Below are positions 22,513 through 33,123 of a stretch of DNA of 64,000 bases, one piece after another. This DNA comes from Cryphonectria parasitica EP155 (taxonomy: Eukaryota; Ascomycota; Sordariomycetes; Diaporthales; Cryphonectriaceae): positions 2,722,759-2,786,758 of the forward strand of contig NW_024468911.1 of the NCBI RefSeq assembly GCF_011745365.1, given 5' to 3'. The number at the start of each line of letters is the position of its first letter. The first letter of the stretch is position 1. Below the pieces are notes generated by a model. That model did no database searches, was not told the DNA's origin, and saw nothing but the letters and a program-made list of their open reading frames with translations. Made by a program: the position numbers and the translations under genes.

Positions 22513-25500
22513 TCATATTTCTGCGCCGATCTCCTTGATGATCTCGTCCAATTTCTCCTCTGATATCGCAATCTGCACATCAGCAGGTAAAGGGGATGAC
22601 CCGCTCCTCTTCAGATCATTACCCGGCTGCAGAGCAGGCAGCAAGCCCGGGTCTATCGCGTCTAGTCCTCTCTCCGGCGCATGGATTGCCGGAGCCATCG
22701 TCGTTGGGTGATGTGCGTTGTGGCCGCTCGATACTTCATTGTGACCACCCAAAACCGCCTTCACTTTGTTTACTACCAGCTCTTTGAACTTGACCAGCAG
22801 AACAGCGTCATCCGCAGGTGTAGTCTGCGCCTGCCAGACCTCCATCCCCAAGATCTCCTTCGCCCGCGCCTGGATGGCCTCATCTGGTGGCATGCGGCCC
22901 GAGCTAGCCACCTCTGCCACCGCAAACTGCACGAGCTTGTTTTCGAACTCGCGACTTGCAAACACCGCCCCGGGGTCCGGTATCAGCGGTAGCTCCATCG
23001 CGCCGACTGATGAGCTCATAGCAAGGTCACAGAGACCTCCATTATTCATCTGCATAATCTGCGTGGACGCCAAGGAAGGAATTGCCGCAGAGACTGGATT
23101 CTGGAATGCGGTGGAAGTCATGTTCTGCTGTTGCCATTGCTTTGGACCAGAAGGCCCCCCAGTCTCACTGCCCCATGGCTGTGACAAGTCGCTGCCCTCT
23201 ACATCCGCAGGAATAATACCCACCGAGCGTTTGAAATGCTGAAGCCACTCTGCGTTGTCGGCTGGTGTGTGGTTGAAAGGGTCGTCACTGAAAGCATACG
23301 TCAATATTGTGATAGTGGCAGAGACTCAAGATGCCAACCAAGACTTACTCGTCATATATTATCCATCGAGCCTGATGTTGTATCTCCTGATCTGTTGGCA
23401 CATGCTGATTCGGATTATTCGGCGACATCGAAGCGCCCACAAATCTAGCTAGCTCTCTCGCCAGGCGGCGATAGCAGCCGGACCCGTTGAGGAAGAGGTG
23501 ACCACCTTGCCTTAAGATGTTAGTGTCTTGTGTAGCTGGGCTTGCTGGAGGGACTGATCCGAAGCTGTTGAAAGCAGCCGCCGCATTTGTGATGTCGGCA
23601 ATATCACTCATACTCGAGTTGTTGAACTGGACGGTGCCAGCCGGCGGCGAGTTGTTGCTGCTTGAAACCGGCTGAGGGCTTTGATCTTGTGAACATCGTT
23701 GTTTGAAAGCGGTCAGCCATGCCGGGTTGTCAGCAGCCGTAGGCTGCCAGCTGTTTTGACACTTGTACACGATGCAGCGAGCCTGCTTCTGAAGCTCATC
23801 GTCTGACGGATCCTTGGCATCTGTTGCCCGCTGGTTCTTGACAAATTCAGCAAGCTCTCTTTCAAGCTGTGAATAATTTTGTACCGTGGGGGCGAGAAAA
23901 CTCTGGTTGCTGGAGTCAAAAGACTCATCTGCAGGATGCAAGCCTGCCCTTTGACGAAAGCTTGACAGCCATGTTGGACTTCTCAGGATCAGACGCAGGA
24001 GGAAATTCGCATAATCCTCGGACGGCACAACGGTGGCGTCTTCCATCCTCCCGACGATATTGCAGGCTTCAACCTGCAGTTCTTCATTTGTCGCGCTCAG
24101 GCCGAGAAGCGTTCTCGCGCGGACGAAATCGCTGAGATGTTTCTCGAAAGCACACCCTTCGAAAATGTTGTCCTTGCCATTGACTCTCAGCTGGCCGAGA
24201 TAGTTTTCGGCATGGCCACGTAACAGGCCCAGCTGAGCCCGCAGCCTCAGCTCATCTCGAGACATCAATAGGTCCCGGAGCCAGCTAAAATGTGAGGCAA
24301 TCTCGCCTTTAGAGAGGGCGTCCGAGGCATAAATGATCCGGCACGCTTCATGTTGCAACTCATCGTCTGTAAGTGTAGCTCCGTTGGCATCTCGTCGGTC
24401 CTGGAGCATGGAAACCAGCTCAAATTTGAGCAGTTCGTACGCATTTCGTGGAGACTCCGAAGAATGTTGGCCTGCCTGAAATGGTAACGGAGTCGTCCGT
24501 TCGTCGTGAATCATGACTAGCGGAGTAGTAGTGTTAGTATTTACGAGGTTGCGAACATCGTAAGAACGATTGGAGAGTACATACATGGTGGGATCGAGTT
24601 TTCGACCATGGAGAGGACTGCTGGTTCGAAGCCCCAATCTCCTTTCCAGCTCTTCATATCAGAGCCCGTCTTGAAGTGCTCAGCCAGGTGATCAACTCGA
24701 GCCGGCCAGGTGCCCAGGACTGAACCACAGAACCCGCAGCGGCTGCGTATATCGGGAGTTGGAGCCTTCCAAGAATCCATATTCCAATTTAGGTATTTTG
24801 TGTTGTGGACAAGCTTCAGATGCTGGCGCAGGTGATCCTTGCGGTAGAATGTGCGTTCGTTGAGTGGCTTCTCCTGGCAAGCGGTATGATTGTGACTCTC
24901 GATATGTGCGTCGTCAGGATCAGCTTGAGCACAGAAGACGCAGCACATTTTGTTGACGTCTGGATTGAGGGCCCTGGGCCCGTTTGGGCTGCAGACCCAT
25001 CTTTCTAGAGATAGGTGTAGAGACTTTTCGTGTCTCTGCCAGTCGTGCTTCGTGCGGAAGGACTCCTGTGCGTAGGTTAGTAACATTGTCTCCCTAGAAA
25101 CTTTGAGAAGAATAAAGACAGCAGGTCACAAGAGCGCCGGTAGCTATCCTTCCGGCCAAAAATACCACAACGTACCGTACAAAACGTGCACTGAAACGTC
25201 TTGGGAGGAGCGTTCAGGCCTGGCTTCTCACCCGATTGCTTTGGAACCGTCCGCCTCCGCCGTCTCCTCCGTCCCCTCTGGTCGAAAGACTGGAAGGAAC
25301 CTCGAGAGCCGCGAGAATAAGCAGAAGCAAACGAGGCAGACGATGGTGAGGTACCGAAGCTGCTGGCCGATGAGCCCTTGCACGACCGGCCGGCATCATC
25401 GTCGGTCAGATTAAAAGGACTATTGATACCGGAATCGTCTGGATTGGAATGCAAAATAGCAGAAGCAATGGCAGTAACGCTGGCTGGTTCATTTTCTAAG

Positions 25501-26399
25501 GGACTGTCAGCACTATGGCAAGTCAAGGAGGAAGGGCAGATAGTACCGGGAGGGGAGTTCTCCCATCTCTGGAGAGGACTCAGGTATTCGGACTCAAAAG
25601 CAGGCGTGCCACGCCTCCGAGGGATCTCGACGGCACCTGTCCAGCCCCGCACGCTAGGCGAGGTCGAGCGAGTGCGCTGGAACTTGCCCTTGGACCGCCG
25701 GCGGGCGTTAGCCAGCCAGTTAGCGATCTGGGTCTTGTTGAGGCCGGTCTGCTTCTGGAGGCGCTCTCGTTCTTCATCGTTAGGGTAAGGACGGTGGGAG
25801 TGAGTGGACAGCCAGGTCTTGAGGATCCGCACGGAGTCTCGAGAGAACCTGGCGCCTATCTTGGGTACGGCCGGGGGTTTCGGGCTGTTGTCGTTTCCAG
25901 AGTCGTTGCCGGTGGCAGCATTGTTTAAATCCGGAGACGAACTGCTGCGAAGATCGCTCTGTTGCACATCTTCAAGGAGGGTGTGAATGTGGTCGCCGGA
26001 CGCATGTTTCGGAGGGGAAACCCCCGACCCAGTACTGTCTCGGCCGGGAGAGTGGGAGAAGCTGCAGCTGATGTCCAGGGCGGCGCAGCTCGTGCAGCAG
26101 ATCATGGACCTGCCTTCGTCAACTCGCCTGCATTCGGATCCACTAGCCCGACACGCATCGCACGACGGCTCTGAGCTCTGGACGTCCATCTCATCCAGCC
26201 CAGGGATGAGATGGCTGGTCTCGAAGTGCTCCAGGGCCCAGAAGGAAAAGTCATCCCCATCGATGTTTGCCAAGGCCAGATCGAAATTATGGTCAGCAGG
26301 CACTGGCTCAAAATCGAGATTGGTCCCAGAGCCGGGAGGCTGGTTCGCAGATCCGGATGGGACCTGCTCGGCGTGGTCCCAGTTGACAAATTCGGCCAT
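22513..26399 (-). CDS. Homeobox and C2H2 zinc-finger transcription factor (1215 aa)
   Basis: Exons 26399-25176, 25065-24585, 24516-23349 and 23287-22513; introns 110, 68 and 61 bp; 3648 nt. Residues 80-112 hold a Cys cluster with Zn2Cys6-like spacing (C80-x2-C83-x6-C90, C102-x2-C105-x6-C112). Residues about 184-240 are a homeodomain of the KN/TALE type, ending in QIANWLANARRRSKGKF. A basic patch follows near 390. C2H2 fingers begin at C404/C407/H420/H425, split by intron 1, with more Cys/His pairs to about residue 540 (for example CGFCGSVLGTWPARVDHLAEH). The C-terminal 620 residues contain five copies of a 60-70-residue module. This domain order is a known fungal-specific nuclear factor type; targets are unknown. 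Its 3' end faces the P450 3' end, 268 bp apart. Confidence 0.88.
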
Positions 26400-27930
26400 G
26401 ACTGCGAGGTGTGTGCGCTCGTTGGGCTGTCAGGGTCGTAGGGCGTGCTATACAACCCCCAGAAAGGGCGCCGTATCAGACCGTATCAAAGGTGTAATCG
26501 AAGACGGCTGCTGGCAGGTGTGGGCGCACACAGTAGAGTGCCCCGCTGTGGGAGTGACTGGCTCACTAATCGGGACGCCCTTTAGGCACAGGCGCGCCCT
26601 TCAGTTGGACCAGGCGTGCGGTGTATGTATTTGTAGGAGGGTGGGCCTTCCAACCAAGGCCATACGTCTGATATGTAGACGTGCGTGTCCTGGAACAGAG
26701 ACCAGATCACAGGACGGAAAGCAACCACCAAGTTCCACGACTCTTACGTCTTTCTGTGCTCGACCTTGGACGAAGACAATGAGACAATGAGTGAGCCCGA
26801 GGAAGAACAAACTCGGCCCTCTTGAGACTCCCTTCCTTCGCCCTGATCTTGTCGTGTCACACACGCGCACACACACACACACACTCTCTCTCTCTCTCTC
26901 TTCCGCACCTGGAAGGGTAAAGATTTGGATTATGTGTGAGAGGGGGAAAAAAAAAAAGGAAGAAGAGTGAGTTGTAAGACAACTCTCTGAGGATTAATGT
27001 GTATATAGAGAGAGAGGAGAGTTTGGTGTAGTTGCAATGAGACGAGACGTGCTTTGCTTACGCAACGCCGATAACAAGATAGATTTGAGCCAAAGGGCCT
27101 CAAGGATGAGGAACCAATCACTTGCTTAGTGTAGGTGTTGTGAAAGTGGCCAGACCGTCCGACGTCGTTGTCGAGATGCGCCCCAGCTGACAAGAAAAGT
27201 CATCTTCGCAGCGAGTGCTAGGTATAGGGCCCTGTTGCAGTTGCAGCAGAAGGGGAAACGAGGGTCCGAGGGGTAGGCACGAGGGACAATGGGGTGCATG
27301 CTATGGTCTGGGTGAGTGGTCTGGGTGGGTTTGGATTAGGAAGGGACGAACGTCCTGTGGTTCCTTTGGTGTAGAAACACGCCTTTCCGTTGACACTTGT
27401 TTCCTGTTCTGGCCTAGTGAGGAACTGGTCTCCGGCGCCGGTCTCCGCCGTACGCCCACACCGTCTCCTTCCTTCGCTACGGCACGACGAAATCCTAGGC
27501 TGGGCTTTTCTCGTGGTGCAGGGCATGCATATAATTGCCTTGGCAGGTAGAAAGTTGGTCGTCACCAATGGCAATGTGTTGACTGTAAGCCAATCAATTC
27601 CAATCTTTATGGGGAAAAAAGGGGAAAAAGGGAAAAAACGATTCCATAGGTATAGCTATATGATGTATTAATATATCATGAACGAGACGTGGGTCAATTG
27701 GTCAGGCAAGTTACTGTCTGAAGGCGCATGTTTAGGTGGTAGCTAACAATGCATACCATACAAAACAACACCATACAACAACGACAATAATCTCTGTGTC
27801 GCCAATGTGACACAGTGCTCTTGATGTTACTCTGCAGGGTAGCAAATACCTAATTCTGTCTTGTTCTATTGATCTAAGTCCTTATGGGTCGCGAACATCT
27901 TATCTCCTGTAGTCAAACATCCTCCCCTAC
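26400..27930. other. Intergenic region upstream of the homeobox gene
   Basis: Promoter side of the homeobox gene and 3' side of the histidinol-phosphatase gene. A CA then CT dinucleotide repeat lies at about 26866-26901. No coding region supported. Confidence 0.55.
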
Positions 27931-28911
27931 CTATGCCAAGCTCCTGCGAACCTCGTCCAAAGAGACACTGACCTCTTTTAGCACAGCCTTGTTCTTCTTC
28001 CGGGCATTAGCAGGCTCCTCCTCCTCCTGCTGCTGCTGTTGCTGCTCCTCATCTTCCCCCTCCGTCCTCTGCAACGTCCACACCTCCTTCACGCCCAGGG
28101 ACTCGAGATAGTCCAGCGCCCTCCTGTAATTGGTAGCGACCTGCGCGATGCCGTGACTATCATCCGACAGCGTGAATCTGCCGCCCATGCGGAGCCACTC
28201 CTCGGCGATGGGCCGCGCAGGGTACGGCTCGGCCAAGCCCTTCCGCAGCGCGCTGCTGTTGCACTCCAGCCAGCCGCCCCAGGCCCGGACAGCCTCGAGG
28301 TTCCGCACAATCCTGTCCCAGACGCGCCCATCCCAGGCCGTCTTGGCGTTCCGGCCAGGTTCCTCGCTCAGAAGCCGGATCAGGTCGAAATGCCCCACGA
28401 CCCGCGGCCGCAGCGCCGTCAGCATGGCGTGCTGCTCGTCGTAATACCGCGCGTACAGCTTCTCCTCGCTACCCCCCGCAGCATCCTGCGCCTTGGTGTA
28501 CAAGGGCTTGTCGAAGTCGATGGGCACGCCGCAGGTGTGGTGCAGGGAACCGATGAAGTAGTCGACGCAAGGGTGCGCGGCGAGCTGGCGGACCAGCGGG
28601 GCGTACACTTCGGGGCGGATGAACTCGCCCTCGAAGCCGATGAGGATGTGGAGCTGGTCTGCGTACTTGGCCTGCAGCCTCTGGGCCTCGAGCAGGTAGT
28701 CGTCGTGGCGGGGCATGAGCACGGCAAGGGAGCCTTGTGGGTCGTCCATCTCCTCGGGATAGAGGTCTTCCAGGCCGGTGCGCGGCATGTGCTCTGTTAG
28801 GCCCATGGTTTTGTAGCCTATACTGATGGCGTGTTTTATGACATCTTCGAGCTGGTCTTTGGCGTGGCCAGGGCAAAACTGGCCCGAGTGGGAGTGCATC
28901 GTGAAAGCCAT
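27931..28911 (-). CDS. HIS2: Histidinol-phosphatase (PHP family)
   Basis: Single exon, 326 residues, close to the usual length for the fungal enzyme (about 335 in yeast). It removes phosphate from L-histidinol phosphate, the step before histidinol dehydrogenase in histidine synthesis, in the cytosol. PHP metal-site residues are visible: H6 and H8 (MHSHSG), E40/H41 (LTEHMP), E94/E96 (FEGEF), H124/H125 (GSLHH), H174/D176 (GHFDL) and D250/D251/H253 (LSDDSHG). Near the C-terminus a low-complexity EDEE-Q6-E4 insertion, encoded by CTG/CTC repeats on the plus strand (28014-28060), precedes a basic segment; this tail is not part of the catalytic core. Divergent from the amidase gene across 791 bp. 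Confidence 0.92.
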   Translation of the reverse strand: MAFTMHSHSGQFCPGHAKDQLEDVIKHAISIGYKTMGLTEHMPRTGLEDLYPEEMDDPQGSLAVLMPRHDDYLLEAQRLQAKYADQLHILIGFEGEFIRPEVYAPLVRQLAAHPCVDYFIGSLHHTCGVPIDFDKPLYTKAQDAAGGSEEKLYARYYDEQHAMLTALRPRVVGHFDLIRLLSEEPGRNAKTAWDGRVWDRIVRNLEAVRAWGGWLECNSSALRKGLAEPYPARPIAEEWLRMGGRFTLSDDSHGIAQVATNYRRALDYLESLGVKEVWTLQRTEGEDEEQQQQQQEEEEPANARKKNKAVLKEVSVSLDEVRRSLA

Positions 28912-29314
28912 TTTGAGAGAGGAATTGGAAGCCGGGGGGGGGGGGGTTGTTGTCGTCGTTGGTGGTGAGCAAGAGACGACGTCTGCTCAGGTTTGGGGCT
29001 CAGGTTTTGCAGAGGAAGGTGTCAAAATAGCAGGATTCAGCCCCTTCAAAATGGTGAGATGAGATGGCAAAGTAGAACTTTGCTTATCAGGCCACCTGAG
29101 ACATAAAAGTCTTGGAAAGAAAATTATGTGCGTGCTGAGGGAATGACTGCATCATGTTCGTGTTTTTTTCTCTATCTTGAACTTTGATGTGTGACGATGA
29201 CCAGTGATGGAAGTTGATAGTGCACTTGGCTCCCTATCTGGTGGCCCTCACCCCCCATCAACCCCTGGCAGATTAGGCCCTGGGAGGCCCCGGCGCGCCC
29301 ACGTGCAGCGCTGG

Positions 29315-29344
29315 AAAGGCTCTGAAAGGCTCTGAAAGGCGCTG
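29315..29344. repeat. Three tandem 10-bp units AAAGGCTCTG
   Basis: Two identical units and a third with one change (AAAGGCGCTG), about 360 bp before the amidase start. Confidence 0.85.
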
Positions 29345-29523
29345 TAAACTTTTCTTGGCCTATAGTAAATACATACCCCAACTTAGTAACCGGCGTCCGC
29401 GGATTGCCTTCAAGTTAATCCATGATTCCATCATCCAACTCTTTCAAGTTAATGATCTGGAATCTAATCAGTGAGGAAATATGTATTTCACTATAAGGGT
29501 CAGATCTCTATTAGTGAAAATCT

Positions 29524-29540
29524 GGGCTCTCACTGAGCCC
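29524..29540. repeat. Inverted repeat GGGCTC-tcact-GAGCCC
   Basis: Perfect 6-bp stem with a 5-nt loop. Just upstream, TTTCACTA (29486-29493) and TAGTGAAA (29512-29519) form a second 8-bp inverted repeat. Confidence 0.6.
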
Positions 29541-29702
29541 ACCAGAGATAGTGTGACTGACAGATCTTGAATGATCGAAAGACGATCGAAGATCGATTTG
29601 AACCACCAGCCTAAAATGGCCTCTTAACCCCCCCCCTCTTCACTTCCCTTCTTCTTTACAGACCAAATTCTTCTGAACGAGCCACAAACCAGAACAACAA
29701 AG

Positions 29703-30725
29703 ATGGCCCACTCCTTTCATATCTCTCCCTCCGAGGGCCACTTCAAATGGAGCAACGCTATCTCACCAGCCCTCACCGTCCCCTCGGGATCCGAAATCAC
29801 ATTCGACCTACACGACGGCGGCAACAACCAAATCCGCCCCGACAACGAGACCACCGCCCTCGCCGACTTCGATTTGGCCCAGGTCGACCCGGCATTTGGT
29901 CCTGTCTTCATCGAGGGCGCTGAGCCAGGCGACATCCTCAAGGTCGAGATCAACGCCCTGGACACTGCAGACTACGGCTGGACCGCCATCTTCTCGGGCT
30001 TTGGCCTCCTCGCTGATGAGTTCCCAGAGCAGCACGTCAGGGTCTGGGATCTGCGCGAGGCTTCACTCCGACCTTCGATCACCAGTGCTGCTGCCGGCGG
30101 GGCCAACAGTGGTCCACGCAGGGCCGTATTCAAGCCCGGCATCTCTGTGCCTGTCAGACCCTTTCTGGGCGTTATCGGCATCGCCCCCGCGGGGCCCGAC
30201 GAGCTCAGCACCATCCCGCCGTATGCGTTATCGGGCGGGAACATCGACACCCGGTACCTGGGTGTAGGAACCACAGTCTACCTCCCCATTCAGGTGCCTG
30301 GCGCCCTCTTCAGCTGCGGCGACGGACATGCCGCGCAGGGAGACGGCGAGGTATGCGGCACCGCCATCGAGACGCCGATGAGGGCCCGCCTGCGGCTGAG
30401 CGTCGTCAAGAAGGACGGCGGCGAGGGCTGGATGGAGCTCAAGTGTCCGCACTACATCACGCCGCCGCGGTCGGGCGAGATCGCCGAAGATGACCTCAGG
30501 GGCACCTATGCTGCGCTGGGCATCCACTCAGACCCGAGGGAAGCCGCGAGGATGGCCCTCAGGGGCTTGATAGACTGGCTGGAGAAGGAGAAGGGGCTGG
30601 CCAGGGAAGAGGGCTATATGCTGGCGAGTGTGGCCGCGAGCTTGCGAATGACCGAGGTGGTGGACATGCCCAACTTTGCTGTCTCGTGCTCGATTCCACT
30701 GAGCACCTTTGACGACGACGAGTAA
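29703..30725 (+). CDS. Formamidase/acetamidase (FmdA/AmdA family)
   Basis: Single exon, 340 residues, TAA stop. FmdA/AmdA enzymes hydrolyse short amides to ammonia and the carboxylic acid, letting fungi use amides as nitrogen source. Family hallmarks are GGNIDTRYLGVGTTVYLPI (178-196) and GDGHAAQGDGEVCGTAIE (206-223), which carry conserved His and acidic residues. The N-terminal half has the expected EPGDILKVEI segment (about 74-83). Whether formamide, acetamide or another amide is the substrate cannot be decided. No signal peptide, so probably cytosolic. This is not the amidase-signature type of Aspergillus AmdS. GATA motifs upstream fit nitrogen control. Confidence 0.88.
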   Translation: MAHSFHISPSEGHFKWSNAISPALTVPSGSEITFDLHDGGNNQIRPDNETTALADFDLAQVDPAFGPVFIEGAEPGDILKVEINALDTADYGWTAIFSGFGLLADEFPEQHVRVWDLREASLRPSITSAAAGGANSGPRRAVFKPGISVPVRPFLGVIGIAPAGPDELSTIPPYALSGGNIDTRYLGVGTTVYLPIQVPGALFSCGDGHAAQGDGEVCGTAIETPMRARLRLSVVKKDGGEGWMELKCPHYITPPRSGEIAEDDLRGTYAALGIHSDPREAARMALRGLIDWLEKEKGLAREEGYMLASVAASLRMTEVVDMPNFAVSCSIPLSTFDDDE

Positions 30726-32097
30726 ATGCGCAGGCACTAGGCTACTCTCACCATCTTTTGTGTCCTGCTCATTATGCTGCTGTGGTGGGTACTGTGCCAC
30801 AAAGTCTTTTCATATGCTGGTCTCACGACATTCGCTTACGAAGCATCCGACATATTTTGCAACCAGGTCATCCTCGATTTAATCAAAGAACAACGAAAGA
30901 AAAGGGGGTGGGGGTGGTCCATGTTACTCACTCGAGGTGCAGGTCGACTCAATTTCTTATAAACAATTCATCAGAGCATGTACGGGTCGATTTGAGCAGA
31001 ACAAAACCACTCTCACTCGGTCTTGAGAACATAAACGCACAGTTCTGCTATTGCAGCGTACCATCGGATCTACTCAGCTCCACCAAAGTGCGAGTTGCCG
31101 AATTGAGTCTCGCAGTGTAAGAAAGTCAGCTCCATTGGCTCGACCTCATCATACGATACCAATTCCGGTTCCGACACGCAACCCAACGCTCCTCGTAGGT
31201 CTCTTGAGTTTAATTGCGTGTGCACTTCATGCGATGTCAGACCTGCAGCGGAACTGTAATTTCTCAACTTCGCCTCCTCAGGACACTTTGCTGTCCGCGC
31301 AGCTGGCCTGGGAAAGCAGCCGAGGTGGCCACCATGTACAAGCCAGCGGCCAATGAAAACTTGCAGCGAAATTTTATGGACAGCCTGCCATTCTTGTTGT
31401 GTGAAGCCTCGTGGGTGGTCTCGAGATCCAGTCATAAGCAACCATGAAGGCTTCTTCTTGGTGGCAAAAATATTGGGACGGACTCCAGATGCCTAGACTC
31501 GACCACAAAAAGTCACAGATAGAACAGAGCCCGACAAGGTGCCCTCGCGAGAATAGGCTCCCATCGATGACAAGGCTGTCAGGGGGAGGCAAAAGGAACT
31601 TCAAATTAGGCATGGCTGAGTTACACGAGAAGCCAGACCAATCTCACAGAGGCGCGGTAGACGCGCATTCTGAGACCGGAGGAACATGATGCTGACCTGC
31701 ATACTTACAGTACATTGAAAAAGAAGTTGGCCCCCTGGAAACATATATGGTGGCCAGCTGAATCTGATGTATTACCCCACCGAAGGCGTTTCCGCTGCCT
31801 CACGGGCGGCATTCCCTGGTGCACTCATCCTCTTTTTTTTCTTCTTTCTCTCTTTCTCCCCCCCCTCCCTTCCTTTTCCCTCCTACTTTTCCCTTTCACA
31901 GGCTCTGTCTCTGGACTGTTCATTTGGAAAAAGCAAAGTTATTAACAATCCCCCCCCCCCCCCCAAACTACGGCCAGGAGCCACCAAAGACCATTCACCC
32001 ATTCCTCTCCCTGAATTCATTTATTGCTTGCCTCAAAAGAAAAAAGAAGAACATAAGAAAGAAGGAGGAGAAGGGAAAGAAGGGGAAGCACAAGACC
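30726..32097. other. Intergenic region before the lectin-like gene
   Basis: No coding region supported. The last 300 bp are pyrimidine-rich, then a C17 run (about 31950-31966), then an AG-rich leader-like stretch up to the ATG at 32098. Confidence 0.5.
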
Positions 32098-33123
32098 ATG
32101 GGATCTCTCAACTTCAACCAGAACGCCTGGTACCGGGTCAACGTGACAAGGCAAAGCGGCCAGTCTCTGGCCGGGACCCCCCTCTACCTAGACAACGATA
32201 CCAAGGGTTCCGTCTCCTTCAAGGACACCAACTCCACCGTGGTGGGAGAGTCATGGCAGTTCTACATCTACAACGCCACAACCATGACCTACGTCTTGCG
32301 GTGCCTGGACAGCGGGCCGCACTCATACCTGGCGACTACGTCGTTGAATGATGGCGAGGTTGGCGCAGATGCCACGACCGGGCACACCACGCCCATCGTG
32401 GCGAAATATCCCGTCGCGGACGAGTCCATCTTCTGGCAGATCGAGCCGTGGGGAGACGGGTCCTATTATCTTTACAACCTGCTCAATGGGTCGGACTGGC
32501 GGCTGAATGTGGAGTCTACATCTGATATGGACATGGACTCGAACATCACCGCGCCGCAGACCGGGCAGCAGTTTACCTTTCAAGAGATGGGGCCTATTAA
32601 TAATTATGACTTTTCGACGTATTATGTGAGTTGAAACCCCTCGCCATCTCTTGATCTTGTCTATCTTCAAGTAGTGAAAAGAGAGAGAGAGAGAGAGAGA
32701 GAGGTGTGAGCTTTGCATCTGACTGTGCCGCCACAGCCATACCCAACCAGCACGGCGACAGCCTCGTCCTCAGCAACACCTCCCACCACTCACTCTCCCT
32801 CCCCCTCCCCCGGCCTATCCACTGCAGCCACAGCAGGAATCAGCATCGCCGCCACGGTGCTCGCCATCAGTGTGCTGGGCCTTTTGAGTTGCTGGTTCTT
32901 CCGCAGGAGGCGCAGGCGTCATCTCCCAGGACTCTCGGGCGGCGGAGGAGGCAACAGCAGCACCACCAAGGAGGACAACAATAGATGGGCAATGGCAGGC
33001 TATAGCGACGGGACCGCCTCGGAGATGCCGGGTAGCTTTGGGACGAGGGCAGAGCTGATGAGCTCTCAGGCCAAGCCTGTGGAGTTGGCAAGTGGTTCCT
33101 ACAGCCCTGCGTCCCAGGCCTAG
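32098..33123 (+). CDS. Single-pass membrane protein with ricin-B-like beta-trefoil domain
   Basis: Exons 32098-32625 and 32737-33123, intron 111 bp (GTGAGT/CACAG) containing a GA repeat; 304 residues. Residues 1-170 look like a beta-trefoil lectin-type domain: three similar units with the Q-x-W/F signature (SWQFY, FWQIE, QQFTF) and several N-x-S/T sites. A Ser/Thr/Pro-rich stalk (about 178-206) leads to one membrane segment (about 208-231, AGISIAATVLAISVLGLL) followed by FFRRRRRRH and a 70-residue polar tail. There is no cleavable signal peptide, so the transmembrane segment may act as the signal anchor. The architecture suggests a cell-surface carbohydrate-binding or wall-sensing protein; that is inference. 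It has only a binding fold and no toxin-type catalytic chain. ATG context is good (ACCATGGG). Confidence 0.75.
32678..32702 (+). repeat. (GA)n repeat in the intron of the lectin-like gene
   Basis: About twelve GA units between donor and acceptor. Confidence 0.85.

Larger units (their letters stand above)
28912..29702. promoter_or_regulatory. Shared divergent promoter of HIS2 and the amidase, with GATA motifs
   Basis: HGATAR-type sites, the target of AreA-class nitrogen regulators, occur at 29084-29089 (TGATAA, minus), 29172-29177 (AGATAG, minus), 29234-29239 (AGATAG, minus) and 29546-29551 (AGATAG, plus). Two inverted repeats and a GATCGA cluster lie at 29486-29600. A G run at about 28935-28947 sits just upstream of HIS2. 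No exact TGACTCA (CPC1/Gcn4) site was seen. Regulation is inferred from motifs only. Confidence 0.4.

Noticed and set aside
28039..28800. Plus-strand open frame of 253 codons
   Set aside because: Antisense shadow of histidinol-phosphatase, caused by GC-rich codons.
31819..32097. Extended N-terminus for the lectin-like protein
   Set aside because: The extra frame begins with GTG, not ATG, and is encoded by homopolymer and pyrimidine-rich leader sequence.
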